Source of the DNA: Kribbella caucasensis
Lineage (GTDB): Bacteria; Actinomycetota; Actinomycetes; Propionibacteriales; Kribbellaceae
Direction of reading: 5' to 3'
Assembly (NCBI RefSeq): GCF_004361855.1
Contig: NZ_SNWQ01000023.1
Location: 40,409 to 104,408, forward strand
Length of the DNA: 64,000 nt
Positions 16,284 to 26,119 of the stretch are shown here, in pieces. Each line of letters begins with the position of its first letter. Within the stretch, counting starts at the first letter, position 1. The position numbers and the translations under genes are program-made. The notes beneath the pieces are model-generated. The model was not told where the DNA came from. It searched no databases and saw only the letters and a list, made by a program, of their open reading frames with translations.

Positions 16284-19200
16284 ATGCGCTTCGGGGTGCT
16301 CGGACCGGTCACGGCCTGGACGGACGGCGGGGAGCCGGTCACGATTCCTGGGCTGAAGGTGCGCGCACTGCTCGCGGACCTGCTCCTGCACGAGGGCCGC
16401 CCCGTCCCGGCCGACCGGTTGATCGACGACCTCTGGGGCGACGACCTGCCCGGCAACCCGGGCGGCACGCTGTCCGCCAAGGTGTCACAGCTCCGGCGCG
16501 CCTTCGAGGACGCCGAGCCCGGCAGCCGCACCCTGGTCGTCTCCGGCCCAGCCGGGTACTCCGTGAAGGTCGACAGCGACTCGTACGACGCTCTGCAGTT
16601 CCAGTCGTTCCTGGAGCAGGGCCGGCTCGAGGATGCGTTGGCGCTCTGGCGCGGCCCGGCGTACGCGGACTTCGCGGACGAGGCGTTCGTCGAGACCACG
16701 GTCGCCCGGCTGACCGAACAACGGCTCACCGCGCAGGAGCAGTACTACGAATCGCGTGGCGACAACATCGGTGAGCTCGCGGATCTCGTGGCCCGGCATC
16801 CGCTGCGCGAGCGACTCCGCGCGGCGTACATCAAGGCCCTGTATCGCGCGGGCCGACAGAGCGAGGCACTGGACAGCTACGAGCAGTTGCGCGTGTTGCT
16901 GTCCGAGGAGCTCGGCCTGGACCCGAGTCCGGAGTTGGTTGCTCTGCAGCAGGCGATCCTCACGCAGGAACTGCCACAGCGACGCAGCAACCTCCCTGCG
17001 CAGCTCACGGACCTCGTCGGCCGGGCCGATGCAGTTGCGGAGATCCAGGCGCGGCTGCCGGAGAACCGGCTGCTCACACTGACCGGTCCCGGTGGAGTCG
17101 GTAAGACACGGCTCGCGCTGGCGGTCGCGGAGGACCTGGCGGGCTCGTTCGCCGATGGTGTGACGCTGGTGGAGCTCGCTGCTGTGTCGCCCGACGCGCT
17201 GGACGTGACCAGCTCGCTGACGGACGCATTACAGGTCGCGTTGGATCTGCGAGAGGCCGGCCCTGGGGAGGCCGCGGTGGATCGGCTTGCTGCGGTGATG
17301 GGCGATCGGCTGTTGGTGCTGGACAACTGCGAGCACGTGATCGACGAGGCGGCTGCTTTGACGGACCGGCTACTGGGCGCTGCGCCTGGGCTGCGGGTGC
17401 TTGCGACGAGCCGCGAGCCGCTGGGTTTGGCTGGCGAGGCCGTTTGGACTGTGCCGACACTGGTTGTGCCTGGTGTGAGTGACTCGCTGGAGGCGTTGCA
17501 GTCGGCCAGTGCGGTCGAGCTGTTCGTTGCCCGGGCTGCTGCGGCGGACAGGGCGTTCAAGCTGGACGAGTCGACCGCTCCGGCCGTGTCAGTGCTCTGC
17601 CGTCGGCTGGACGGTATCCCCCTCGCACTGGAGCTCGCCGCGACTCGGGTGCGCGCGCTCGGCGTGACAGGGCTGGTCGCGCGGCTCGACGACCGATTCC
17701 GTCTGCTCGCCACGGGACATCGGGGTGCTGCGCCTCGCCAACAGACGTTGATGGCCATGATCGACTGGTCCTGGGATCTCCTCAGTTCTGTCGAGCAGAC
17801 CGTGCTCCGACGACTCGCAGTACACGCGGACGGCTGTACTGCGGACGCCGCCGAGCAGGTGTGTGCCGTGGACGACGATGTGCTGGACATCCTTGTGCGG
17901 TTGGTGGATCGGTCCCTCGTGGTCGCCGTACACGGGACGGACGGACCGCGGTACAGACTGCTGGAGTCCGTCGCGGCGTACTGCGTGGAGAAGCTGCACG
18001 AGGCGGGGGAGTACGAGGCGGTTCGCTCCCGGCATCGCCTGTACTACGTGGAGTTCGCCGAGCGCGCCCGGCCCGGTCTGTACGGCGCGGAACAGGCACT
18101 GTGGTTGCAGCGGCTGGACGATGAGACCGGCAACCTGCGGAGTGCACTGGACGGTTGCGTGGCCGCCGGTGAGGTCTCGTTGGCACAGCGGCTCGTGGAC
18201 GCGCTCGCGTGGTACTGGTTCCTCCGGGGACGTGTCGGCGAGGCACGGCGGTCGCTGGAGGCCGTACCGGAGACGCCTGCACTTGCTGCGTGGCTTGCGG
18301 GATTCATGTACTTGCAGGGCGACAGTGACGCGGCTGCTGTGCGGGCTCGGTGTGTTGCGGAGGTCGACGCGCGGGCGCTGTGGTGGCTGGCATTCACCGG
18401 TGTTGACTCGGGTGACCTGGTGGTGTGCCTGGAGCTGCTGGAGCGTTGCCTTGCCTCCTTTGACGAGTCGGGAGATCGGTGGGGTCGTGCGGCGGTGCTC
18501 GCTGCTCGGGCGAAGCATGCCCATGTACATGCCGACCTTGTTGCGCTGCGGGGCGACGCGGAGGAGAGTGCCCGGCTGTTCCGGGAGCTGGGGGATCGCT
18601 GGGGGCTGTTGCAGGCGATCGGCTGGCTCGGTGCCCTTGCCGAGCTGACCAGTGACTTCGCCGAGGCCGCGCGGCTGCACACCGAGGGCCTGCAGATGGC
18701 AGAGGAACTCGGGCTGTGGCCGGACGTGGCCGGCGAGTACGGATGGCTCGGCTGGACCGCGATCCGCGAAGGCGACTACGCCAAGGCCACGACGTACGGC
18801 GAGCAGGCGTACCGGCTCGCGACCGAGCAGGGCCACCGCCCGACGCAGTCCCTGGGCGAGATCGTCCTGGGATTCGCGGCCCGCCGTTCCGGCGATCTGG
18901 ACGTAGCCGAGAAGCGCCTCCGCACCCTGATCGACGCGGCCCGTCGCCAGGACGAACCGGTCCTCTATCTGTCCATGGTGCTGGTGGAACTCGGCTTCAC
19001 CCTGGAGCTCCGCGGCGAACTCCTGGAGGCCCGCCAACTGCACGCCGAAGCGTTCCGGCTGTCCCGCGACTACGAGTCCCGCCGATCCATGTGCTGGGCA
19101 CTGGAAGGGTTGGCCGCCACCCTCGCCGTCGACGAACCCGCCATCGCGGCCCGCCTGCTGGGCACCGCCGCCCGGTTCCGCACCGCCGACGGCTTCGAAC

Positions 19201-19334
19201 CGTCTGATGGTGAGGCGACCGACGCCGACCGAGCCGCCGCGGCCGCCCGTGTCCGACTCGGCGCCGCCTACGACACGGAGTACGAGGCAGAGCTGACGAT
19301 GGAAGAGGCCTACGCGTTGGTGCCCGGCGTTTGA
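16284..19334 (+). CDS. AfsR/SARP-type transcription regulator with BTAD, NTPase and TPR-like regions
   Basis: A 1016-residue regulator. Residues ~1-90 are an OmpR-like DNA-binding winged helix (VRALLADLLLHEGRPVPAD, LRRAF) and ~95-245 the bacterial transcriptional activation domain (DALALWRGPAYADF, LRERLRAAYIKALYRAGRQSEAL). From ~260 there is a STAND/NB-ARC ATPase with Walker A GPGGVGKT (residue ~268) and Walker B LLVLDNCEHV, followed by the GLRVLATSRE sensor. Residues ~600-1016 are helical TPR-like repeats. Such proteins often control secondary metabolism or local genes. The divergent reductase operon is the nearest possible target. The start looks leaderless. Confidence 0.92.
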   Translation: MRFGVLGPVTAWTDGGEPVTIPGLKVRALLADLLLHEGRPVPADRLIDDLWGDDLPGNPGGTLSAKVSQLRRAFEDAEPGSRTLVVSGPAGYSVKVDSDSYDALQFQSFLEQGRLEDALALWRGPAYADFADEAFVETTVARLTEQRLTAQEQYYESRGDNIGELADLVARHPLRERLRAAYIKALYRAGRQSEALDSYEQLRVLLSEELGLDPSPELVALQQAILTQELPQRRSNLPAQLTDLVGRADAVAEIQARLPENRLLTLTGPGGVGKTRLALAVAEDLAGSFADGVTLVELAAVSPDALDVTSSLTDALQVALDLREAGPGEAAVDRLAAVMGDRLLVLDNCEHVIDEAAALTDRLLGAAPGLRVLATSREPLGLAGEAVWTVPTLVVPGVSDSLEALQSASAVELFVARAAAADRAFKLDESTAPAVSVLCRRLDGIPLALELAATRVRALGVTGLVARLDDRFRLLATGHRGAAPRQQTLMAMIDWSWDLLSSVEQTVLRRLAVHADGCTADAAEQVCAVDDDVLDILVRLVDRSLVVAVHGTDGPRYRLLESVAAYCVEKLHEAGEYEAVRSRHRLYYVEFAERARPGLYGAEQALWLQRLDDETGNLRSALDGCVAAGEVSLAQRLVDALAWYWFLRGRVGEARRSLEAVPETPALAAWLAGFMYLQGDSDAAAVRARCVAEVDARALWWLAFTGVDSGDLVVCLELLERCLASFDESGDRWGRAAVLAARAKHAHVHADLVALRGDAEESARLFRELGDRWGLLQAIGWLGALAELTSDFAEAARLHTEGLQMAEELGLWPDVAGEYGWLGWTAIREGDYAKATTYGEQAYRLATEQGHRPTQSLGEIVLGFAARRSGDLDVAEKRLRTLIDAARRQDEPVLYLSMVLVELGFTLELRGELLEARQLHAEAFRLSRDYESRRSMCWALEGLAATLAVDEPAIAARLLGTAARFRTADGFEPSDGEATDADRAAAAARVRLGAAYDTEYEAELTMEEAYALVPGV

Positions 19335-19341
19335 ATTGGGC

Positions 19342-19773
19342 TCAGCTGGCGAAGACGGCCGGGGAGTCGGCGACGATTCGCCGGAGGGTGCGGGTGAAGC
19401 GGTCGCGTTCGGCAGCCGGCAGTTGGTCGACCAGCTGATCCAGGCGCTCGGTCACCTCCGCGTGGAACCGGTTCAAGGCCGCCGTCCCCGCCTTGGTCAG
19501 GCACACCCGCACCGCGCGCCGGTCGGCTGGATCGGCCTCCCGTACGACGAGTCCGCGGTGCTCGGCGCGATCCACCAACCCGGTCAGGCTCGACTTCTCC
19601 AGCCCCAGTGTGGCCGACAACTCCGCCATCCCGACGCACCGGTCGGCGATCGAACACAGCATCTGCGCCTGCGCCACGGTGAGATCACACCCGCGCCCGA
19701 CCTCGGCGTACAGGTTCTGCACCATGAACGTCAGCCGCACCAGTCCGCTCGCGGCGCCCAGTCCCTCGTCCAT
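19342..19773 (-). CDS. MarR-family transcription regulator
   Basis: A 143-residue winged-helix repressor. The helix-turn-helix is MAELSATLGLEKSSLTGLVDRAEHRGLV and the wing is READPADRRAVRVCLTKAG, the classic DxRxxxVxLTxxG signature. The ATG was chosen because a GGAGG-type site precedes it, although the frame is open far upstream. It is divergent from the luciferase-like/hemerythrin fusion gene, with a palindrome between them, so it probably represses both. The gene ends 8 nt from the AfsR-like gene (convergent). Confidence 0.9.
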   Translation of the reverse strand: MDEGLGAASGLVRLTFMVQNLYAEVGRGCDLTVAQAQMLCSIADRCVGMAELSATLGLEKSSLTGLVDRAEHRGLVVREADPADRRAVRVCLTKAGTAALNRFHAEVTERLDQLVDQLPAAERDRFTRTLRRIVADSPAVFAS

Positions 19774-19818
19774 CGGCTCCACCTCCTCCCGGCTTGTGAA
19801 AGTTCGTGCCACGAAGTA

Positions 19819-19837
19819 ATTTGTTCGCGAGACAAAT
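19819..19837. promoter_or_regulatory. candidate MarR operator
   Basis: ATTTGT-N7-ACAAAT is an imperfect 19-bp palindrome with perfect 6-bp arms in the 108-nt space between the divergent MarR and flavin-oxidoreductase genes. MarR proteins usually bind palindromes of about this size. Confidence 0.5.
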
Positions 19838-19881
19838 AGTACGTGACGCGAACGAACCGTCGCAATCCTTGAGGGTGGAGC

Positions 19882-21432
19882 ATGGACTACGGGCACGAGC
19901 TGGTCTTCGGCACGTTTCTGACGCCGGCGGTCGAGCAGGCCGAGCGGGTGATCGCGTTGGCGCAGCTGACCGAGCAGGTCGGCCTCGACCTCGTCACGCT
20001 GCAGGACCACCCGTACCAGCCGCGGCTGATGGACGCGTGGACCCTGCTGTCGGTCATCGCCGCGCACACCCAGACCGTGAAGGTGTCGACCAATGTCGCG
20101 AACCTCCCGCTGCGGCACCCCGTAGTACTGGCCCGGAGCGTTGCGGGGCTCGACCTGCTCACTGGTGGCCGCGTCGAGCTCGGTCTGGGTGCGGGCGGCT
20201 TCCGCGAGGCAATCGCCGCCAACAGCGGTCCGCAGCTGACCGCCGGGCAGAGCATCACCGCCCTGGAGGAGGGCATCGCCGTCATCCGCGAGATCTGGAA
20301 GCCGGAGGGCGGAGGGATCCGGTTCAACGGCAAGCACTACCAGTTGAGTGGCGCCAAGCGGGGGCCGGCTCCGGCGCACGACGTGGAGATCTGGCTGGGC
20401 GCGTACAAGCCGCGCATGCTCGCCCTGACCGGTCGGTTGGGGGACGGTTGGCTGCCGAGCAGTGGGTACACGGGACCGGACCAGCTCACTGCGATGAACA
20501 AGCTGATCGACGAGGCTGCTGTCTCGGTGGGACGTGACCCGGCGGCTGTGCGGCGGCTCTACAACGTCGGTGGGCGCTTCGATGGGCGCGGCGGCTTCCT
20601 GCAGGGTCCGGAGTCGCTCTGGATCGAGCAGTTGACGGAGCTGACTCTCACTGAGGGCATGAGCACGTACATCCTGGCGTCGGACGATCCGGATGACATC
20701 CGCCGCTTCGCCGATGTCGCGGCTGGTGTGCGTGAGGGGGTCGCCGCTGAGCGTGCGGGTTCCCGGTCGGTGGAGTCGAGCGGCTCGGCCGGGGCGGACT
20801 CGGTGTCGGAGCGGGTCGGGGCGGGGGATCGCGGTGGCTTCACGGTCGTGCCGACGCCCGCGCCCGCCGTACGGCGTAGTGCGGTGCGACCGTGGGACGA
20901 ATCGGACCGACCCACTGGTCCTGCGTTGGATCCTGAGCGGACGTACGCGCCGCATGAGCTCGCGTCGGGGCAGCACCTGGTCGAAGTACACGATCACTTG
21001 CGTGCGGAGCTGGAGCAGATCCGAGACCTGGTCGAGCAGGTCGCCGCCGGATCAATCGGAGTCGGCCAGGCGCGCTCCCACATCAACACGATGACCATGC
21101 GGCAGAACAACTGGACCCTGGGCGTGTATTGCGAGTCCTACTGCCGACTGGTCACCACACACCACTCGATCGAGGACGCCTCACTCTTTCCACGCCTACG
21201 TCGCGCGGACCCGCGACTGACCCCCGTCGTCGACCGGCTCGAGCAGGAGCACCACGTCATTCACGACGTCCTGGAAGGCGTCGACAAGGCTCTGGTCGCC
21301 CTCGTCGACGGCTCCGGCACCATCGACAACCTCCGCGACGCTGTCGACCTCCTGGACGACACCCTGCTGTCGCACCTGTCCTACGAGGAACGCGAACTGG
21401 TGGAGCCGTTGGCCCGCCTCGGCGTCGTCTGA
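19882..21432 (+). CDS. fusion of LLM-class flavin-dependent oxidoreductase and hemerythrin-like domain
   Basis: A 516-residue two-domain protein. Residues 1-~285 are a luciferase-like (LLM/F420 or FMN) oxidoreductase: LAQLTEQVGLDLVTLQDHPY, the substrate/flavin strand VKVSTNVANLPLRHP, the LTGGRVELGLGAGGF loop and EIWLGAYKPRMLALTGRLGDGWLPS. A Ser/Gly/Pro-rich linker (~290-345) leads to a hemerythrin/HHE four-helix bundle with spaced metal ligands: EVHDHLRAEL, TTHHSIEDASLFPRL, LEQEHHVIHD and LSHLSYEERELV. The di-iron domain may sense or supply oxygen or redox signals to the flavin enzyme. It has a GAGGGTGGAG ribosome site and is probably controlled by the divergent MarR. Confidence 0.9.
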   Translation: MDYGHELVFGTFLTPAVEQAERVIALAQLTEQVGLDLVTLQDHPYQPRLMDAWTLLSVIAAHTQTVKVSTNVANLPLRHPVVLARSVAGLDLLTGGRVELGLGAGGFREAIAANSGPQLTAGQSITALEEGIAVIREIWKPEGGGIRFNGKHYQLSGAKRGPAPAHDVEIWLGAYKPRMLALTGRLGDGWLPSSGYTGPDQLTAMNKLIDEAAVSVGRDPAAVRRLYNVGGRFDGRGGFLQGPESLWIEQLTELTLTEGMSTYILASDDPDDIRRFADVAAGVREGVAAERAGSRSVESSGSAGADSVSERVGAGDRGGFTVVPTPAPAVRRSAVRPWDESDRPTGPALDPERTYAPHELASGQHLVEVHDHLRAELEQIRDLVEQVAAGSIGVGQARSHINTMTMRQNNWTLGVYCESYCRLVTTHHSIEDASLFPRLRRADPRLTPVVDRLEQEHHVIHDVLEGVDKALVALVDGSGTIDNLRDAVDLLDDTLLSHLSYEERELVEPLARLGVV

Positions 21433-21440
21433 AGCTTTGG

Positions 21441-22067
21441 CTACTTCGCCTCGCCTAGGAGGGACGCGAGGATGTCGAGGAGGCGGAGGGTGGGGGCTTC
21501 GGCGAGGACGCGGGCGGCCGAGGTGGACGGCTCGGCGATCAGGCGGGTCTGCAGCATCCGGAAGTCGCGCGTGTTGGCCGGGTTGACCAGGTCGCGGTGC
21601 ACGGCGGCCAGGAACTCCGCGCCGGCCGACGCGTCGCTGTAGGTCATCCGGATGAAGCTGTCGCTGACGGGGAAGAGGAACGGCCGCTTGAGGTGCAGCA
21701 GCTTCGCCTTCTTGGCGTGCCCGAAGCCGCGGTGACCGGAGAACTTGTCGTCCAGCGCCATCGCCGCCTCGAACAACTCCGACCCTGGCGCCGCGTCCTC
21801 GAGCCGCGCGTCGACCGGGATCGCGGCGAACTCCTTCTCGGCGTCCACCTCGAGTAGCCAGGGGATGTCATTCGCGCGCAGGTCGGATCCGATCACCATC
21901 GTCCGCGCCAGATCCTCCAACGTGACCTGATCTGGATCGGAACCGCCGACGTTCGTCATCCCCGGAAGGCCGTCGTAGTACTTCAGCACAGCGCCGTTCG
22001 ACTCGCAGTACAGCCGTAGCTGCGCGATTGCCTCGTCCACGACGATCTTCCGACTACCGATGTTCAT
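21441..22067 (-). CDS. DUF6308-like protein of unknown function
   Basis: A 208-residue soluble protein that I believe belongs to an actinobacterial family of unknown function (DUF6308-like). Recognisable features are a conserved segment TLEDLARTMVIGSDLRANDIPWLL, the HAKKAKLLHLKRPFLFPVSDSFIRM stretch, and a C-terminal leucine-rich helix. The frame is open much further upstream, but the ATG at 22067 was picked because coding style and conserved-looking sequence begin there and a GAGGG site precedes it. It is convergent with the fusion gene, with an 8-nt gap. Confidence 0.65.
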   Translation of the reverse strand: MNIGSRKIVVDEAIAQLRLYCESNGAVLKYYDGLPGMTNVGGSDPDQVTLEDLARTMVIGSDLRANDIPWLLEVDAEKEFAAIPVDARLEDAAPGSELFEAAMALDDKFSGHRGFGHAKKAKLLHLKRPFLFPVSDSFIRMTYSDASAGAEFLAAVHRDLVNPANTRDFRMLQTRLIAEPSTSAARVLAEAPTLRLLDILASLLGEAK

Positions 22068-22304
22068 GAGCCACACCCTCACACTGTTCGTGGCGAACCC
22101 GCCAGCCGGACTGGGCGATCCGACCGGGAATCCGATCAACATCCGGATGCCGTGCATCGTAGGGGACGCCCGGCCCGCACCGCCCATCCGGCACAGGGTG
22201 ACATGCCCACTTGTCCACAGCCTGTAACCAACGCGCCGGAAGAGACCCGATCGCCAATAAACTCTCTGTGACAACCACCCCACAGAGCGGAGGCGACGAG
22301 CCTG

Positions 22305-23588
22305 ATGACTTCCTCCTTCCGCCGGGCCTTGTGTGCCATCCTCGCTCTGCTCCTTCTCATCCCTTGGACAACGCCGCCGAGCGCGACGGCCGAGGACGGC
22401 ACCTGCATCCATGTCGACGTGCGTGTGTCTGCGGGCGGTGAGCTGCTCAGCAAGGGCGCGGAGATCGCCGGCGACGGCGGCTTCGGCCACGCCGGGACCG
22501 GGCAGACCTTCACGTTCCAGGCGCAGCTGTTCCCGACCGCGCCGCAGGACCAATGCAACCTCTGGTTTGCCGACGCGCGGAGCTGGAGCGTGACCTCCTG
22601 GCCGTGCGAGAACTACCCGAAGCCCCAGCCGGCTCGCTCCCAGTCGTTGGTCTGGTCGGTGACAGTGCCACTCGATTGCCAGGTCTTTTCCTCACCCGGC
22701 CTACTCGCCGCCTCAACGACGAACGGTCGCGCTTCGGCCGGCGGAAACGTCCTGATCTACGCGGGTGCTCCCGGCTTCGTCCTTCCGTATCAGCAAGCGC
22801 GGGGCCTCTTCGGGCCGTTCGCCATGCAGTCGGACCCGGTCAACTCCTTGACCGGCGCCCTGGCCACGGTCTCGACAGACGCGGCCGCACCCGGTCTCGG
22901 CGTACCACTGACCGCGACTCGCACGTACAACTCGAACGACACGGACCCCGGTCCACTCGGGCCCGGCTGGCGTCCGTCGTACTCGGACCGCCTTGTGCTC
23001 GAGAGCGGCGGCGCGCGGTACCTCGCGTCGGATGGCCGGCAGATCGCGTTCAGCCGGAAGGGCTCTGGTTTCGCCATCGAACCCGGAGCCGCGCGGTTCA
23101 CCTTGGCCCGATCTGGCGACGGCTATGTGCTGACCGACTTCGATCAGTTGCGGATGCGCTTCTCCGCGGCCGGCGAGCTGCAGTCGATCCGCGATCGCGA
23201 CAACCAGGGTGTCGTGGTCACCCACTCCGGTGGGCGGGTCGCGTCGGTGGCCAACGGGCGGCGATCGCTGACCTACGTATACAACGAGGTCGGCCTCATC
23301 TCCACGATCACGCTGACCGGTCCCGGTGTCGAACCGCGAGTCATCCGCTACGACTACGCCGGCGGTCGTCTGACCGGTGTGACGTCACCTGGCGGTGTGA
23401 AGACCCGGTACGAGTACGACGGGGCCGGGCGGCTGCGGAGCGAGTGCCACGGAGACGCAGCCCGGGCAGCCGTGACCACCGAGTATGACCAGGACGGCCC
23501 GGGTGACGGCTCAAACCGACGGCAAGGGTGCGGGGAGCACGTGGACCTGGGAATCGGCCGGCATCCGCGGCAAGTCGACGATGACTGA
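22305..23588 (+). pseudogene. N-terminal part of a frameshifted RHS/YD-repeat secreted toxin
   Basis: The first ~400 residues of a large secreted RHS protein. It starts with a signal peptide (basic MTSSFRRAL, hydrophobic CAILALLLLIPW, cut near PSATAED). It then has a unique N-terminal domain and, from residue ~185, the DUF6531-type RHS entry motif (DPVNSLTGALATVSTD, RTYNSNDTDPGPLGPGWRPSY) and the first YD repeats (YDYAGGRLTGVTSPGGVKTRYEYDGAGRLRSE). The good frame ends in the CCC run at 23498-23500. Removing one C joins YDQDG to RVTAQTDGKG of the next segment. Residues after that point in this frame are read out of frame. Confidence 0.8.
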
Positions 23589-25884
23589 TCCGACCGGCGG
23601 CAAGTGGATCAACGAGTACGAACGCAACTGGCTCGTCCGGCAGACCGACCCCACCGGCGTCAAGGTGACGTTCCACTACGACTCGTCCGGCAACCTGATC
23701 CGTGTCTTCGACGCCCTCGGTCACGGCGCACGCCATACCTATGACGCTCTCGGCCGGGTCACCAGCTCGGCCGACGCCGGCGGCAACGTCACCCGACGCT
23801 CCTACAGCGCGACGAACGACCTGGTCGCCGTCGTAGACCCACTCGGCCGTCGTACCAGCTTCACCTACGACGCACGCGGCAACCTCCTCAGTACGACGTA
23901 CGCCGGGCGCGCGTCGTCCGCTATGTATGACGCTCGCGGGCTGGTCACCGCGGCCCGAGACGTCCTCGGCCGGACCACCCGGTTCTGGTACTCGTCCGAC
24001 GGTGACCTGGTCAGCACCGCCGACCCAGCCGGACGCATCTCGAGGTATGAGGTGGACGGCTGGGGTCGATCGGTCAAAGTCACCGGACCGCGCGGTCAAA
24101 CCTCGACCGTGAAGTACTCCGACGACGATCAGCCACTGGAACAACGCGGCCCCCTCGACGTCACCACCAGCCAGACGTACGACGGCCAAGGCCGCGTCGC
24201 CACCAGCACGGACGCCCGTGGGGGAGTGACCCGCTTCCGCTACGACGATGCCGGCCAAATAGTCGGCGTCACGGCTCCTTCGTTGCCCGAGGCCACGGCC
24301 GAGTTCGACGCCTCCGGCCGGGTGGTGAAGCAGCTCGACGCCAGCGGCCGCACCCAGACCTTCAGCTACGACGCCGCCGGCCGGACGACCGCGACCACGT
24401 TCGGCGGCCGTACCTGGCGGTTCGCCCACGACAAGGCCGGCCGACTCGTCCGTACCACGCTCCCGTCGGGCAAGTCCGCATCGTTCACGCTCGACGCGCG
24501 CGGCGCGATGACCCGGATCGACTACTCGGACAAGACCCCGTCCGCCTCGTTCACCTGGGATGCGGCAGGCCGCCGTACTTCAATGACCGACGTCACGGGA
24601 ACCACCCGCTTCGCCTACGACACCTCCGACCGCCTGACCTCGGCAACCCGGCCCGGCTCGTCCGTCACCTACCAATGGGATCCCGTCGGCAACCTCCTGG
24701 CGCGAGCCGCCGCAGGCCGGACCGAGTCCTACACCTGGGACGCCGTCAACCGCCTGACCTCCGCCAAGTCAGACGGCAAGCCCCTGGCCACGTACACCTA
24801 CAACCAGTCCCGCGGCTCCATCACCGTCACCCGCCCGGGCGGCCTCACCGAGACCCACCTCCTCGACCTCCGCGGCCGCGAAACGGACCTATGGCTCACC
24901 CGATCCGGCAAGCCTGTCCGCACCATCACCTCGTCGTACGACGCCGCCGACAACCTGATCCACACCACCGACTCAACCACCGGCAAGACCGCCTACACCT
25001 ACGACGCCCTCGACCAACTGACGGCGACCTGCTACGACGCCGACGAGTGCGCCGACGACGCCAAGGACTACATCCGCTACGCCTACGACCCGGTCGGCAA
25101 CCGCACCTGGGAACAACGCCCCACCGGCAGCACCTGGTCCCTCTACGGCCCCGCCAACGAACTCCAGGCCTCCATCACCGCCCCCGCCCGCTACCCCCGC
25201 GTCCCGCCAACCACCCGCGCCTACACCTACGACCCCGACGGCAACCTCACCTCGGACGGCATCACCACATACACCTGGTCCGCCGCCGGCAAACCCACCA
25301 CCTCCACCACCGGCCCCACCCAAACCACCTACACCCACTCCGCCGACGGCCGCCGCACCACCTCAACCACCGGCGCTGGCAGGACGCACTACCTCTGGGA
25401 CCCGCTTTCACCGCAGATCCTCTCGACCACCAACGGCCCCACCCCCGGCGCCAACTCCACGACCGGCACCCCTACGACCCGCTACCTCTACGGAGCCGGC
25501 CTCTTAGCCCAAACCACCGCCCGCACCACCACCGACCTGACCACCACCCCCACCGGCTCCATCCTCACCACCGGCACCACCCAAAGCACCTACGAACCCT
25601 TCGGCATTCCCCGCCCACCAACGCAAACCTCCCCCCAACCCACACCAACTCCCACCACCCCGGTCCCCACGACCCCCAGCACCCCGGGCCCCACGACCCC
25701 CAGCCCCACAACGCCCGTCCCCGGATCCCCACCCCAACCCCCGCCTTCGCAGGCGGCCTCCACCTCCCCAACGGCAACTACCTCCTGGGCCAACGCGAAT
25801 ACAACCCCTCCGCCGGCACCTTCCTCTCCCCAGACCAAGGCCCCGGTACCCACCCCTACACCTACGCCTCAAACAACCCCCTAA
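23485..25884 (+). pseudogene. YD-repeat shell of the frameshifted RHS toxin
   Basis: The central ~740 residues of the RHS protein, in the +1 frame relative to the N-terminal part. More than twenty YD/RHS repeats of the type GR-x-T-x(n)-YDAAGRxT can be read (for example HYDSSGNLIRV, TYDALGRVTSS, SYDAAGRTTAT, TYTYDALDQLTAT). The genuine frame reaches TYEPFGIPRPP, the start of the RHS core, and then runs into a Pro/Thr-rich stretch (25615-25740). Within that stretch the coding frame shifts again, so the last ~50 residues of this open frame are not native. Such repeats build the cocoon that houses the C-terminal toxin. Confidence 0.8.
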
Positions 25885-26075
25885 CCCGAACCGACCTAAC
25901 CGGCCTCACCGACATCAACGGCACCCTGACCAACGTCTCCAACATCTCCGGCTGGGTCTCCGCAGGCACCCTGCTCGCCTCAGTCGGCTGCACCCTCTAC
26001 CGCCCCTGCGCCCCCTGGTCCCCGTCCTCCTGCAAGTCTCCTCAGCCACCGGCGTCGTCTCCGGCGGAGCCCTAG
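25740..26075 (+). pseudogene. RHS core end and start of toxin linker, third frame segment
   Basis: This short segment restores the conserved end of the RHS core: FAGGLHLPNGNYLLGQREY, then YNPSAGTFLSPDQGPG and YTYASNNPLTRTDLTGL. It is in the same frame as the N-terminal part and so out of frame with the repeat shell before it. A hydrophobic linker (WVSAGTLLASVGCTLY) follows and then the frame breaks once more near 26005-26015, after which VLLQVSSATGVVSGGALAAEACVLKGNC is read in the frame that leads to the toxin domain at 26120. Confidence 0.7.
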
Positions 26076-26119
26076 CCGCCGAAGCCTGCGTCCTCAAAGG
26101 CAACTGCTCCGACCTAGCG

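Noticed and set aside
16175..16729. 185-codon N-terminal extension of the FMN reductase
   Set aside because: It is antisense to the AfsR-like gene, and a perfect AAGGAGG site marks the internal ATG at 16174.
25504..25872. Gly-rich minus-strand frames
   Set aside because: They are complements of the Pro/Thr-rich RHS linker, with no sign of an independent gene.
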